45,922 bases of DNA from assembly GCA_021323735.1 (NCBI GenBank), contig JAJPKM010000033.1:1-45922 (forward strand). Reading direction: 5' to 3'. Below the pieces are notes generated by a model, which was not told the origin of the DNA, did not search any database, and saw only the letters and a program-made list of their open reading frames with translations. The position numbers were made by a program, and so were the translations under genes. Within the stretch, counting starts at the first letter, position 1, and every line of letters begins with the position of its first letter. Shown here in pieces: positions 24,761 to 33,409 of this stretch. The DNA is from Gammaproteobacteria bacterium. Its GTDB lineage: Bacteria; Pseudomonadota; Gammaproteobacteria; Steroidobacterales; Steroidobacteraceae.

Positions 24761-25948
24761 ATGACCGCACTTCCCCTGCCGCAAGCCACGCCTGAGGACA
24801 TCGGACTCTCGACCGCGCGCCTGGCACGTCTGGGGTCGGCGCTGCGGGCCGAGATCGAACGCGGCCGGGTACCCGGGGCCGTGGCATTGGTGGCTCGCCG
24901 CGGGCGATTGGCTCTCTTCGAGAGTTTCGGACGGCGCGACCCCGCACACGCCGACCCGATGGCGAAGGACAGCATCTTCCGCATTTATTCGATGACCAAA
25001 CCCGTCGTGTCCGCGGCCGCGATGATGTTGTGGGAGGAAGGGCGTTTCCTGCTCAGCGACCCGATCGGAAAATTTCTGCCCGAGCTCAATCAGCTCAAGG
25101 TTGCACTGGTGCGCGGTGCCGAAATCGAACTGGTCGATGCGGAGCGGCCCATCACCATTCAGGATCTGCTGCGCCATACCTCGGGACTTACCTATGAGTT
25201 TCGCGGCAGCGGCCCGGTGCACAAGATGTACACGGCCGAGAGGATCTACAGCCGTAACCAAAGCAACGCCGATCAAGTGGCCACCTTGGGCAAATTACCG
25301 CTGCTGCATCAGCCGGGAACGCATTGGGAATATAGCCGCTCCACCGATGTACTCGGCCGTCTGATCGAGGTCCTGTCGGGAGCCACGCTCGGCGAATATC
25401 TGCAGCGCCGACTGTTCGCGCCGCTAGGCATGATCGATACCGCGTTTCACGTGCCGGCGGCGGAACATGGCCGGCTCGCCGAGGCCTTCGCCAAGGATCC
25501 TGACACGGGCGCGGGGGTGCAGTTGATCAATGTGCACGACGCGCCGAAATTCGAATCCGGCGGCGGCGGGCTCGTGTCCACGGCCGGCGACTATGCGCGC
25601 TTCCTGCAGATGCTGCTGAATCGCGGCAGCATGGACGGCATGCGATTCCTGAGTCGCAAGACCGTCGAACTCATGACATCCGACCATTTGGGGCCGATCA
25701 CCGGTGCGCCCGACCTGTTATTGCCCGGCTATGGATTCGGCTTAGGTTTCGCCGTGCGGCTTGCGCCCGGCATCTCGCATGTTCCGGGTTCGGTCGGCCA
25801 GTATTTCTGGGGAGGTTTGGCCGGCACGACCTTTTGGGTCGATCCTGCGGAAGATCTTTTCGCCGTCCTGCTCATCCAGGGGCCGGGTCAGCGCGATTAC
25901 TTCCGCACCTTGTTCCGCGACATGGTCTACGCGGCATTCGACGACTGA
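24761..25948 (+). CDS. Serine hydrolase of the class C beta-lactamase family (EstB-like)
   Basis: 395 residues with the beta-lactamase/penicillin-binding fold. The nucleophile motif SxxK is SMTK (Ser77, Lys80), and the second motif is YSRS with Tyr191. There is no signal peptide, so it is likely cytosolic; members of this branch are often esterases or unknown-substrate hydrolases rather than true beta-lactamases. The C-terminal PGSVGQYFWGGLAGTTFW resembles the EstB ending with the third motif in the WGG region. AGGA lies upstream of ATG 24761. Its last 22 bases overlap the convergent aceK. Confidence 0.88.
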   Translation: MTALPLPQATPEDIGLSTARLARLGSALRAEIERGRVPGAVALVARRGRLALFESFGRRDPAHADPMAKDSIFRIYSMTKPVVSAAAMMLWEEGRFLLSDPIGKFLPELNQLKVALVRGAEIELVDAERPITIQDLLRHTSGLTYEFRGSGPVHKMYTAERIYSRNQSNADQVATLGKLPLLHQPGTHWEYSRSTDVLGRLIEVLSGATLGEYLQRRLFAPLGMIDTAFHVPAAEHGRLAEAFAKDPDTGAGVQLINVHDAPKFESGGGGLVSTAGDYARFLQMLLNRGSMDGMRFLSRKTVELMTSDHLGPITGAPDLLLPGYGFGLGFAVRLAPGISHVPGSVGQYFWGGLAGTTFWVDPAEDLFAVLLIQGPGQRDYFRTLFRDMVYAAFDD

Positions 25949-27621
25949 ACGGCCAAGGCCGCTGCGGCTTCCGGCGCCAGCGCCGCCTGAGCGCGCCACC
26001 AGGCCGCGGTCAACAGGCATCCGTGATGGCGGACGAACACGTCGCTCAGGGCGGACGGTATCGCGAGAAATGGCAACCATTGCTCTGGAAATACGTCGCG
26101 CGGTCCGAAGTGAAACCACGGCTCGGCACTGGCTTCCTCCTCCTCGTTGCGCGCGCGCGGCAAATCTCGAAACACACAGTCGGATACCAGGCATAGCTCG
26201 TCGTAGTCGTAGAAAATGACGCGCCCATGGCTCGTGACCCCGAAGTTCTTGAGCAACAGATCGCCGGGAAACACGTTGCTGGCGGCCAGATCGCGCAAGG
26301 CGTTGCCATAGTCGAGGATCGCCGACTCCGCGGCGGCGGGCTCGGCCTCGCGCAGGAATAAATTCAACGGCCGCAAGCGCCGTTCGATGTAGCAGTGTTC
26401 GATGATCAGGTCCTCGCCTTCGACGCGGCAGCTCTCGCCGGCGTGGTCCAGCAGATCCTCGGTCAAGGCCGGCATGAAGCGGGCGCGAGGCAGCCGCAGT
26501 TGCTTGAATTCCTGTGCGTCGACCAGGCGGCCGGCGCGGTCGTGCCGAAAGACGAATTGATACCGTTCGATGACATCGGCGCGCGTGGTGGTCTTCGGCG
26601 CTCCGAAATTGTCGCGGATCACTTTGAACACCAGGTCATGGGAGGGCAGCGTGAAGACGATCATGACCAGGCCGCGTTCGCCGGGCGCGTGAACGAAACT
26701 GTCGATGGATTTATCGAGGTGGCGCTGCAGGGCGAAGTAACGTTCGGTCTTGCCTTGCTTGGCTCGCCCGAGCACCGTGTACAGCTCGTCGACGGGTTTT
26801 CGCGGCATGAAGGAGCGAAGCAGCGTAATGGCGGCGCTCACCACGGGCAGATCCACGTGGAAATAGGAACGGGCGTAGCCGAACAGGGAGCTTACGTCGG
26901 CGCGCGACAGCATCACGGCATCGACCCGTACCGTGTTCTGCAAATTGGCGAATGCCAGCACGAGCGGCGTGATGGTGCCGTCGCCGATCAGCCGCCCGAC
27001 GACGAAGGCCTGCATGCCGCGGTAGAACACCGGCTCGATCAGTTCGATCGATTCCGGCGCGCCGCTGTGCCGGCCGGCCGCGAAGTAGTGGCCGATTTCC
27101 GCGCTGATGCGATGTACCGCCGAATCGACATCTGCGATCGCCGCGCCGAAGGGCAGATCCGCAAGGATCTCACGCACCGCCGTGGGCAGTGATCCGGCCA
27201 CGCGGTAGACGCGGATGGGCACGGATCCTGCGGCGCGGCCCACACTGGTGGCGCAGAATTCCACGTCGGGGTTGACTCCCACGGTGCCGAACAAATCGCG
27301 GGTGACCGAATTGAAAAAGGTGCGGTAGAAATCGCTGTCGGGGCGGCGCGCCACCAGGGATTCATAGGCTTGTTTGATGCCGCTCCACAGTGCCGCCTCG
27401 GCGCGTCTGGCCTGCAGCCGGCCGCCGATAACCGCGACACAGCGCGCCACCCGCGCCTCGTACAGCTCGATGCGCGTCACCGCATCGCGTTGCGCTGCCT
27501 GCCAATCCTCGGCGAGAAAATACCCGGCCGCGCGCCGGGTAATACGCCCGAATTCTTCGTTGTAGAGGCGAAAGTGCTCGGCGATCTCCGCCGCGGCGGC
27601 GGCGGTGAAGGCGGCGTCCAT
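25927..27621 (-). CDS. aceK: Isocitrate dehydrogenase kinase/phosphatase
   Basis: Phosphorylates and dephosphorylates isocitrate dehydrogenase to direct isocitrate to the glyoxylate shunt. 564 residues, close to the E. coli 578. The kinase-like C-terminal half is recognisable: VIERYQFVFRHDRAGRLVDAQ, the ATP-site lysine region, ERRLRPLNLFL, and DYGNALRDLAASNVFPGDLL followed by NFGVTSHGRVIFYDYDE with the DYDE metal-binding motif. It starts six bases after aceA, so the two form an operon. Its 3' end overlaps the convergent hydrolase by 22 bases. Confidence 0.95.
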   Translation of the reverse strand: MDAAFTAAAAAEIAEHFRLYNEEFGRITRRAAGYFLAEDWQAAQRDAVTRIELYEARVARCVAVIGGRLQARRAEAALWSGIKQAYESLVARRPDSDFYRTFFNSVTRDLFGTVGVNPDVEFCATSVGRAAGSVPIRVYRVAGSLPTAVREILADLPFGAAIADVDSAVHRISAEIGHYFAAGRHSGAPESIELIEPVFYRGMQAFVVGRLIGDGTITPLVLAFANLQNTVRVDAVMLSRADVSSLFGYARSYFHVDLPVVSAAITLLRSFMPRKPVDELYTVLGRAKQGKTERYFALQRHLDKSIDSFVHAPGERGLVMIVFTLPSHDLVFKVIRDNFGAPKTTTRADVIERYQFVFRHDRAGRLVDAQEFKQLRLPRARFMPALTEDLLDHAGESCRVEGEDLIIEHCYIERRLRPLNLFLREAEPAAAESAILDYGNALRDLAASNVFPGDLLLKNFGVTSHGRVIFYDYDELCLVSDCVFRDLPRARNEEEEASAEPWFHFGPRDVFPEQWLPFLAIPSALSDVFVRHHGCLLTAAWWRAQAALAPEAAAALAVQSSNAA

Positions 27622-27627
27622 GGGCTT

Positions 27628-28914
27628 CTATGCCACCACGCGTTGCGGGGCGGCCGGCGCCGGTACCGGCGGCGCCGTGAACTGTTCCGTCTCGGTGCTG
27701 CCGGCCATGGCCACGGTGGAACTCTTGGCGCTGATGGCGGTTTGCACGGCGTCGAAATAGCCGGTACCGACGAATGCCTGATGCTTGGTGGCCCGGTAAC
27801 CCGACGCCTCCTGAGCGAACTCGCGCTGCTGCAATTGCGAATAGCCCAGCATGCCGTCGGCGCCGTACGCCGCTGCCAATTCGAACATCGACAGGTTCAA
27901 GGCGTGCCAGCCGGCCAGGGTGATGAATTGGAAACGATAGCCGAGCGCGGCAAGATCTTCGCGCCACTTCTTCATCGCCGACGCATTCAGCTTCGCCGCC
28001 CAGTTGAAGGACGGCGAGCAATTGTAGGCCAGCAATTTGCCCGGGAATTTAGCGTGAATGGCCGCGGCAAAGCGCTTCGCCTCGAGCATGTCCGGTTTGG
28101 AGGTTTCGCACCAGATCAGGTCGCAGTAGGGCGCGTAGGCGAGCCCGCGGGCGATGGCCTGCTCGATCCCGGCCTGGACGTAGAAGAAGCCCTCGCTGGA
28201 GCGCCGGCCGGTCAGAAACTTTTGGTCGCGCGGATCATGATCGGTGAGCAGCAGGTCGGCCGCATCCGCATCGGTACGCGCGATGATGACGGTGGGCACC
28301 TCCAAGACATCGGCCGCGAGACGTGCCGCCACCAGCTTGTTGATGGCCTCGGCGGTCGACACCAACACCTTGCCGCCCAGGTGACCGCATTTCTTCGCCG
28401 AGGACAGCTGATCCTCGAAATGCACGCCGGCGGCACCGGCGCGTATCAGCGCCTTGGTCAGCTCGAATGCATTGAGATTGCCGCCGAAACCGGCTTCGGC
28501 ATCGGCGATGATGGGCGCCAGCCAATCGATGCCTGTCTTCCCTTCCAGATGGTGTATCTGGTCGGTGCGCAGCAACGCGTTATTGATGCGTTCCACCATC
28601 TTCGGCACCGAATCGACCGGGTACAGACTTTGGTCGGGGTATACCTCGCCCGCCGAATTCGCGTCCCCCGCCACCTGCCAGCCGGAACAATAAATAGCCT
28701 TCAAGCCGGCCTGCACCGTCTGGATGGCTTGATTGCCCGTCATGCAGCCCAAGCCGGCCACCACCGGTTCGCTGTGCAAGAGGCGCCAGAATTTTTCGGC
28801 ACCAAGACGCGCCAGGGAATATTCGATTCTCACCGATCCGCGCAAACGCGCCGCGTCTGCCGGCGTGTAGGGGCGCTCAATGCCGTGCCATCGATCGTTC
28901 AATTGTGCATTCAA
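27628..28914 (-). CDS. aceA: Isocitrate lyase
   Basis: Cleaves isocitrate to succinate and glyoxylate, the first step of the glyoxylate shunt. The catalytic motif KKCGH is at residues 174-178, with Cys176 the base. The start is TTG at 28912-28914: AGGAG lies seven bases upstream and the length becomes 428 (E. coli 434). The last 25 residues are a Pro/Ala-rich tail ([16 protein letters not shown]) not usual for the family. First gene of aceA-aceK, facing the divergent HTH regulator at 29023 across a palindrome-rich gap. No malate synthase gene is in the window. Confidence 0.96.
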   Translation of the reverse strand: MNAQLNDRWHGIERPYTPADAARLRGSVRIEYSLARLGAEKFWRLLHSEPVVAGLGCMTGNQAIQTVQAGLKAIYCSGWQVAGDANSAGEVYPDQSLYPVDSVPKMVERINNALLRTDQIHHLEGKTGIDWLAPIIADAEAGFGGNLNAFELTKALIRAGAAGVHFEDQLSSAKKCGHLGGKVLVSTAEAINKLVAARLAADVLEVPTVIIARTDADAADLLLTDHDPRDQKFLTGRRSSEGFFYVQAGIEQAIARGLAYAPYCDLIWCETSKPDMLEAKRFAAAIHAKFPGKLLAYNCSPSFNWAAKLNASAMKKWREDLAALGYRFQFITLAGWHALNLSMFELAAAYGADGMLGYSQLQQREFAQEASGYRATKHQAFVGTGYFDAVQTAISAKSSTVAMAGSTETEQFTAPPVPAPAAPQRVVA

Positions 28915-28961
28915 AGCCGTTCTCCTAAAGGGTCTTGCCAATGGTGATGCGACAAGCTTAG

Positions 28962-29014
28962 AGTGTTTATGTTGAGGATTTACACTATAGAAATTTAACA
29001 GTGTGAATTTCACA
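28962..29014. promoter_or_regulatory. Palindrome-rich control region between aceA and its divergent regulator
   Basis: AGTGT at 28962-28966, ACACT at 28982-28986, AGTGTG at 29000-29005, and a perfect palindrome TGTGAA-T-TTCACA at 29002-29014. The last overlaps the ribosome site region of the regulator gene, which is the usual place for an autoregulatory operator. TATAGT on the minus strand near 28985-28990 could be the aceA -10. Four related half-sites fit cooperative binding. Confidence 0.6.
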
Positions 29015-29022
29015 GGAAGGCC

Positions 29023-30519
29023 ATGACCGGACTGATCAGGCAGGGGCATTTTCTCGGCGCCAAGCTGCGTTCGCTGCGCAAGCGCAACGGCTTGACGCTC
29101 GATGAACTCTCGGCGCGCTGCATTCAGGTGGATGCCGCCGGCGCTCCGTCGGTGTCCTACTTGAGCATGGTGGAAACCGGCAAGCGCATGCCCTCGGCGG
29201 AAATGCTGGGAATGCTCGCGGGAATCTTCAGCAAGGATGCGCGCTGGTTCTTGGACGAGAATACGGACGTCGAAGCGGCGCCGGCACCGCCCCAGCGCGG
29301 CGGATTGGAGGCCATGCCGCTCGAGCCGGCCTTCCTGTTCTCCAATGAGCTGCTGCAGAACGCGCTGCCCGAACTCCTGTCGCAGACCGGCACGACCGGG
29401 AGGCAGTTCGCGCAACTGCTGATCCGGGTCTGGCAGGAGACGCGGCACAATAATTTTCCCGACATCGAACGTGCGGCCGAGGAATGCGGCAAGCGGCAGA
29501 TGCCGCTCGATCTTGCGGCCGTCATCGCCATCGGCAAGCGGCATGGGCTGGACATCAAATGGTTCGACGGCGATGGGCGCAAGTCCGAGGGCCCACTGGT
29601 GCGCTCTCGGTTCGAGGCGCCGGGCACCGTGTTGATCAACAAGCGCCTGCGCCGGCAGGAGGAGCGCCTGAAATACGAACTGGCGTTCTTCGTGGGCCAC
29701 AAGATATTGCACAACGGCGACGGCATGATATCGCCGCACACTGCCGTGCAGTCCGGCGATGCGGAGACTCCCGGGTCGGTGCGCGGCATGGGCGCGCAGG
29801 ACGTGCTCTATGCCTGGCGCGACTTCGAGTGCAGTTTTTTCGCCGGCGCGCTCTTGTGCCCGAGGATTCCATTCAGGCGCTTTTTGATCCGCGAAGCGCA
29901 CAGCGTGAGCGCCTGCCGCAAAGTCGGCGTGACGCCCGCGCTGGTCATGCGGCGCATGACTGCCGTGTCTCCCTACCGGCACTGGCATTTCTTCGATGCC
30001 TATCCGCCGGGGTACCTGCGGGCGGTTTATCGCGGCAACGGCATTCCGCTGCCCTGGGGCAACATGAGCCTGGTCTCGGACCCGTGCCCGCGGTGGGCGG
30101 TGTTTCGCCTGCTGCGGCAATCACCCGAAGCGCCTGCGCCGCAGCGGCCTAAGTCGCAAATTTCAGTCATGCAGGACGGCAGGCGCGCGCGCCTATATTG
30201 CTGCCATTCATTGCTCACGCGCGATGCCTTGGACGAGTTGCATGTCTTGTCCGTGGGGGTGGATCTATTGCCGGCGCTCGATGCCCAGGGTTTTGACGGC
30301 GAAAGTCTGGTCGCGGCGGTGGCCGATTCCTGTCGACGCGGCGGAGGGGACGGCGTCATTCCCCCCGACGTCTCGACCGCCATTCGCGCCGTCTCTCAGG
30401 TACTGAATATTTCATGGGTTGCCGATGCCTTGAGCTCACCGGCCAGCGTCATTTGTCCGCGAAGCGGTGCCTGTCCGCGGCAGTCGCAGCCCTGCGCGGC
30501 TCAGTCGATCGGGGCGTAG
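29023..30519 (+). CDS. XRE-family transcriptional regulator of the ScfR/DUF3612 type
   Basis: 498 residues. The helix-turn-helix covers about residues 10-75 ([17 protein letters not shown], then [16 protein letters not shown]). A large effector domain follows, with a degenerate HxxxH peptidase-like motif (GHKILHNG), and the C-terminus is Cys-containing. ScfR/RamB-type regulators of short-chain fatty acid and acetate metabolism have this architecture, and RamB controls isocitrate lyase in actinobacteria. It is transcribed divergently from aceA, so it very likely regulates the glyoxylate shunt. The ATG at 29023 follows AGGAAGG. Its last 19 bases overlap the convergent gene at 30501. The exact family name is from memory. 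Confidence 0.88.
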   Translation: MTGLIRQGHFLGAKLRSLRKRNGLTLDELSARCIQVDAAGAPSVSYLSMVETGKRMPSAEMLGMLAGIFSKDARWFLDENTDVEAAPAPPQRGGLEAMPLEPAFLFSNELLQNALPELLSQTGTTGRQFAQLLIRVWQETRHNNFPDIERAAEECGKRQMPLDLAAVIAIGKRHGLDIKWFDGDGRKSEGPLVRSRFEAPGTVLINKRLRRQEERLKYELAFFVGHKILHNGDGMISPHTAVQSGDAETPGSVRGMGAQDVLYAWRDFECSFFAGALLCPRIPFRRFLIREAHSVSACRKVGVTPALVMRRMTAVSPYRHWHFFDAYPPGYLRAVYRGNGIPLPWGNMSLVSDPCPRWAVFRLLRQSPEAPAPQRPKSQISVMQDGRRARLYCCHSLLTRDALDELHVLSVGVDLLPALDAQGFDGESLVAAVADSCRRGGGDGVIPPDVSTAIRAVSQVLNISWVADALSSPASVICPRSGACPRQSQPCAAQSIGA

Positions 30520-31502
30520 AGTTCGGTGCGCAATTTCTCGACCGGGGTCGTCCCCGGGTCATCGACATACCAGGAGATGACCGGACCTTTCTGAACGTAG
30601 GCATGTGCGGCGATGAAGGCACGCAGCTTCTCCTGGGTTTGAGGCAGTCTGTCGTAGGGGCCGACATGCGTGACCTTCAGCGCCTTGCCGCCATAGCTTT
30701 GCGTGACGCGCACATTGTCGGTGCCGGGTACGTCGGCGCGGTCCACGGGCATGCCGGCCTCGAAGGTAAAATTGTCGGCTGCCATGGCGCCGTCCACGCC
30801 CATGGGCGCGCCGGCCTGGTGCAGCTTGTTCTTCGCCATGAACTTGCCGATTTGCGCGAAACCGTCGGCATAGGCCTTGCCGATGTCGGCAGGCGCCGCC
30901 GCCGCCTCCCGTACCAACAGCAGCGGTGTGGTGTGCAGCTCCGCCGTTTGTGCAGTGAATCCGGCGATATCGGCATTCGGCATGCTCTCGACCAGCGCTT
31001 TGAGCTTGCCGAGGCCGCTCGCAAAATCCTTGCCCATCATGCCGTCCATCGTGAGACCGATGTAGTGGCCGATGGGATTGGCGCCCATGTCCACATCGAC
31101 TGCCCAGGTGACGCGAGTGGCGCTGCCGTCGGGCGCCAGAGTCATCGTGGATTTCGCGGTTCCCATCTGTCCAAAATCCAAATCGCTGGCCACGGATTGG
31201 TCCGCAACGGCTGCCGTGATCAACTGGGTGCCGGAGCCAACCTTGTCGTTTCCCTTCCAAAGCAGTTTTGCACCGACGCCGTCACGCGGTCCTTCGGTGG
31301 TTTGAATCATGTTGGGATCCAGGTCCTGCCACGGCGACCATTTCGGAAACAGCACGAAGGAGTTCACCGTGGCGTAGACCAGGCTGGCGGGGCGGTCGAT
31401 ACTCACGGAGCGTTTCACGACGACATGGCGCGGCAAGATCAGCCCAATGGCAGCGATCAACACCACGCCCACGATGATCACGGCGAGAAATTTCTTGAGC
31501 AT
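30501..31502 (-). CDS. SRPBCC domain fused to a GyrI-like effector-binding domain, membrane-anchored
   Basis: 333 residues: one N-terminal membrane helix (about 5-24, LAVIIVGVVLIAAIGLILP), an SRPBCC lipid- or ligand-binding domain (about 30-180, with RPASLVYATVNSFVLFPKWSPW), and a GyrI/BacR-type effector domain (about 185-333) ending AYVQKGPVISWYVDD. The domain pair is known in proteins of unknown function. The active form is probably in the periplasm. It is convergent with the regulator upstream and followed by bfr on the same strand with no obvious coupling. No specific ligand is supported. Confidence 0.85.
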   Translation of the reverse strand: MLKKFLAVIIVGVVLIAAIGLILPRHVVVKRSVSIDRPASLVYATVNSFVLFPKWSPWQDLDPNMIQTTEGPRDGVGAKLLWKGNDKVGSGTQLITAAVADQSVASDLDFGQMGTAKSTMTLAPDGSATRVTWAVDVDMGANPIGHYIGLTMDGMMGKDFASGLGKLKALVESMPNADIAGFTAQTAELHTTPLLLVREAAAAPADIGKAYADGFAQIGKFMAKNKLHQAGAPMGVDGAMAADNFTFEAGMPVDRADVPGTDNVRVTQSYGGKALKVTHVGPYDRLPQTQEKLRAFIAAHAYVQKGPVISWYVDDPGTTPVEKLRTELYAPID

Positions 31503-31606
31503 ATAGCCTCCCCTAAAATCGTATTTAAGTTTCGCTCCGCATGTTCTCGCCGTTGAGCTTCGTCAGGGCAATCGCCATGACCATCCACGCGCTGATGTTG
31601 GCCGAC

Positions 31607-32101
31607 TCAGTCTTCGCCGCCGCCTTCTTCTAGGTCTCCGGCAGCACTCTGGATATAGTTCGCCAAGCCCATCTTGTCGATCAAGCCGAGCTGCTCCTCG
31701 ATGAAGTCGATGTGTTCTTCTTCGCTTTTCTGGATCTGCACCAGCAGATCGCGGGTCACGTAGTCCTTCACGCTCTCGCAGTATGCAATGGCGGATTGAT
31801 ACATGGGATGCGCTTCCATCTCGCGGCGCAGGTCGCATCGCAGGATCTCTTGCACATCCTCGCCGATTAACAGCTTGCCCAGGTCCTGCAGATTCGGCAG
31901 CCCATCCAAGAATAGAATGCGCTTGACCAGTCGGTCCGCATGCTTCATCTCGTCGATGGATTCCTCGTACTCCAGTTTTCCGAGGCGCTTCATGCCCCAG
32001 TTGTCGAGCATGCGCGCGTGCAGGAAATACTGATTGATGGAGGTCAGCTCGTTCTTCAGGGCCTGATTCAGGAATTCCAATACTTTCGCGTCGCCTTGCA
32101 C
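31607..32101 (-). CDS. bfr: Bacterioferritin
   Basis: Forms 24-mer shells that oxidise and store iron. 164 residues. Ferroxidase ligands are seen in [13 protein letters not shown] (Glu18), [11 protein letters not shown] (Glu51, His54) and [14 protein letters not shown] (Glu and His near residue 130). Met52 in DEMKH is the haem ligand of true bacterioferritins. The gene starts with GTG at 32099-32101 behind AAGGGG. The last residues are acidic (EEGGGED). bfd lies immediately upstream on the same strand, 180 bases away. Confidence 0.95.
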   Translation of the reverse strand: MQGDAKVLEFLNQALKNELTSINQYFLHARMLDNWGMKRLGKLEYEESIDEMKHADRLVKRILFLDGLPNLQDLGKLLIGEDVQEILRCDLRREMEAHPMYQSAIAYCESVKDYVTRDLLVQIQKSEEEHIDFIEEQLGLIDKMGLANYIQSAAGDLEEGGGED

Positions 32102-32281
32102 GGGGGCCCCTTGTCGGTTGCGGCTTTATTTGTTCCTGGATTGTAAGCCTGAACTCCGATGGGAGGAATCAGTCGGATGCTTCGCGAATCGGAATGAATG
32201 CCGCGGCACGCCAGGGAAGAGTGTGGCCTAGCGACGAAGACGAGGGTTGCGCAGGCAGGCTGGGGGCTGAGGCGAAGTCCG

Positions 32282-32500
32282 CTAGAGCGCGAATTCAGGG
32301 GTAGGCGAGAACATCGCCGGTCTCGAATGTTCGCAAGCTTCGAGAGAAGTTGACAGCGCTGCCTTAGCCTCCGGCAGGCACTTTCCGCAGCAAGTCCCCA
32401 CGCCAAGGTCACGCGTCAAGTCGCGCAAGCTGACGGCGCCGCCTTTGACGGCTGCGCGGATCTGTCGGTCGGACACGGCTTTGCATACACAAACGATCAT
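32282..32500 (-). CDS. bfd: Bacterioferritin-associated ferredoxin
   Basis: A [2Fe-2S] protein of 72 residues that passes electrons to Bfr to release stored iron. Cys4, Cys6, Cys38 and Cys41 are in the usual CxC...CxxC pattern; Cys37 is an extra Cys. I chose ATG at 32498-32500 (MIVCVC), the usual family start; twelve in-frame upstream codons would lie over the promoter. A Fur box at 32516-32534 sits in the promoter, as in E. coli. The mRNA appears leaderless. Upstream of bfr on the same strand. Confidence 0.92.
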   Translation of the reverse strand: MIVCVCKAVSDRQIRAAVKGGAVSLRDLTRDLGVGTCCGKCLPEAKAALSTSLEACEHSRPAMFSPTPEFAL

Positions 32501-32506
32501 GGTGCT

Positions 32507-32536
32507 ATTGTGAACGCGAATGCGAATGATTGTCAA
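32507..32536 (-). promoter_or_regulatory. bfd promoter with Fur box
   Basis: On the minus strand: TTGACA (32531-32536), 18-base spacer, CACAAT (32507-32512), then six bases and the bfd ATG. The start of transcription would fall at the ATG, so the mRNA would be leaderless. GCGAATGCGAATGATTGTC (32516-32534, plus strand) matches 13 of 19 positions of the Fur consensus and lies between the hexamers. Iron starvation should relieve repression. Confidence 0.7.
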
Positions 32537-32743
32537 TACGGGACAGCGGGTTGTCTATAACGAGGCACTCGCCGCAGGGGTTTAGACGCTGCCGCTGCAG
32601 GGCCATCAAGGCAACTGTTGCAGCGCAGCGTCGGCGTGTCCTAGCCAAACGCTATCGCAATCCGCCGCGATTTGGAGTAGAAAAAAGCTCGTTATGGGCA
32701 GGAGCCTTGCTGTCAACCACATCCACGACAGAGGAACGCCATC

Positions 32744-33103
32744 ATGAACACGCAACAAATCGCAGCCCGTTTGACCGAACTTTGCCGGCAAGGCCAGTTC
32801 GAAGCCGCTCAAAAGGAGCTATTCGCCGACGACGCAGTCAGCATCGAACCTCGCGAGACGCCGGACTTTCCCAAGGAGACGAAAGGGCTGCGCGCAATCA
32901 TCGCGAAGGGTCACAAGTTCGATTCAATGGTGGAGCATATGCATGGAGTGAGCGCTTCCGCTCCGCTGGTGACGGGCAACGCCATCGCGCTTGCATTGAC
33001 CATGGACGTTACGATGAAGGGACGCGGGCGTGTGAAACTCGAGGAGCTGTGTGCCTACGAGGTCAAGGACGGGAAGATCGTGTTGGAGCAGTTTTTTATG
33101 TAG
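32744..33103 (+). CDS. NTF2-like / SnoaL-like small protein
   Basis: 119 residues with ARLTELCRQGQFEAAQKELFADDAVSIEP at the start and LEELCAYEVKDGKIVLEQFFM at the end, the arrangement of SnoaL-type or ketosteroid-isomerase-like alpha-beta barrels. The catalytic residues of known enzymes cannot be assigned. ATG at 32744 follows GAGGA at a good distance. It lies alone between bfd, divergent from it, and the RND operon. The gap upstream (32537-32743) holds no gene that I can see. Function unknown. Confidence 0.8.
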   Translation: MNTQQIAARLTELCRQGQFEAAQKELFADDAVSIEPRETPDFPKETKGLRAIIAKGHKFDSMVEHMHGVSASAPLVTGNAIALALTMDVTMKGRGRVKLEELCAYEVKDGKIVLEQFFM

Positions 33104-33409
33104 CGCGCCGGCGAGCGCGTCGCATCTGCCAAACCTAAGATTTTAGCTGCTCCATTCCGGGATCAGCTCGATCGGGATTTTATGAACATTGCGGTCCGTG
33201 AAATCCCGATTCTTCGCATGCTCATGCCTATTTATTTTGAGGCTTGGCCCCGGCGCTCTGACGGACCCTGACCCTCTGACGCTCGCTTGCCGACTTCCAA
33301 CGTGCTGAAAGGCGCCCGGTCATTTCGTTATGTCTAACTGGCAATCGATGTGTTGAAATGGCCTGCGCCTCGATTGCGTTGCGTGCCAAAAAAAGACAAA
33401 GGGACCTCT
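33104..33409. other. Intergenic gap before the RND operon with one long inverted repeat
   Basis: No gene seen. ATCGGGATTT (33171-33180) and AAATCCCGAT (33201-33210) are a perfect 10-bp inverted repeat 20 bases apart. It has no T-run, so it could be an operator for a distant regulator of the efflux operon or the mRNA end of the NTF2-like gene. An AAAGGGACC ribosome site lies near 33398, just before the first RND gene. Confidence 0.5.
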
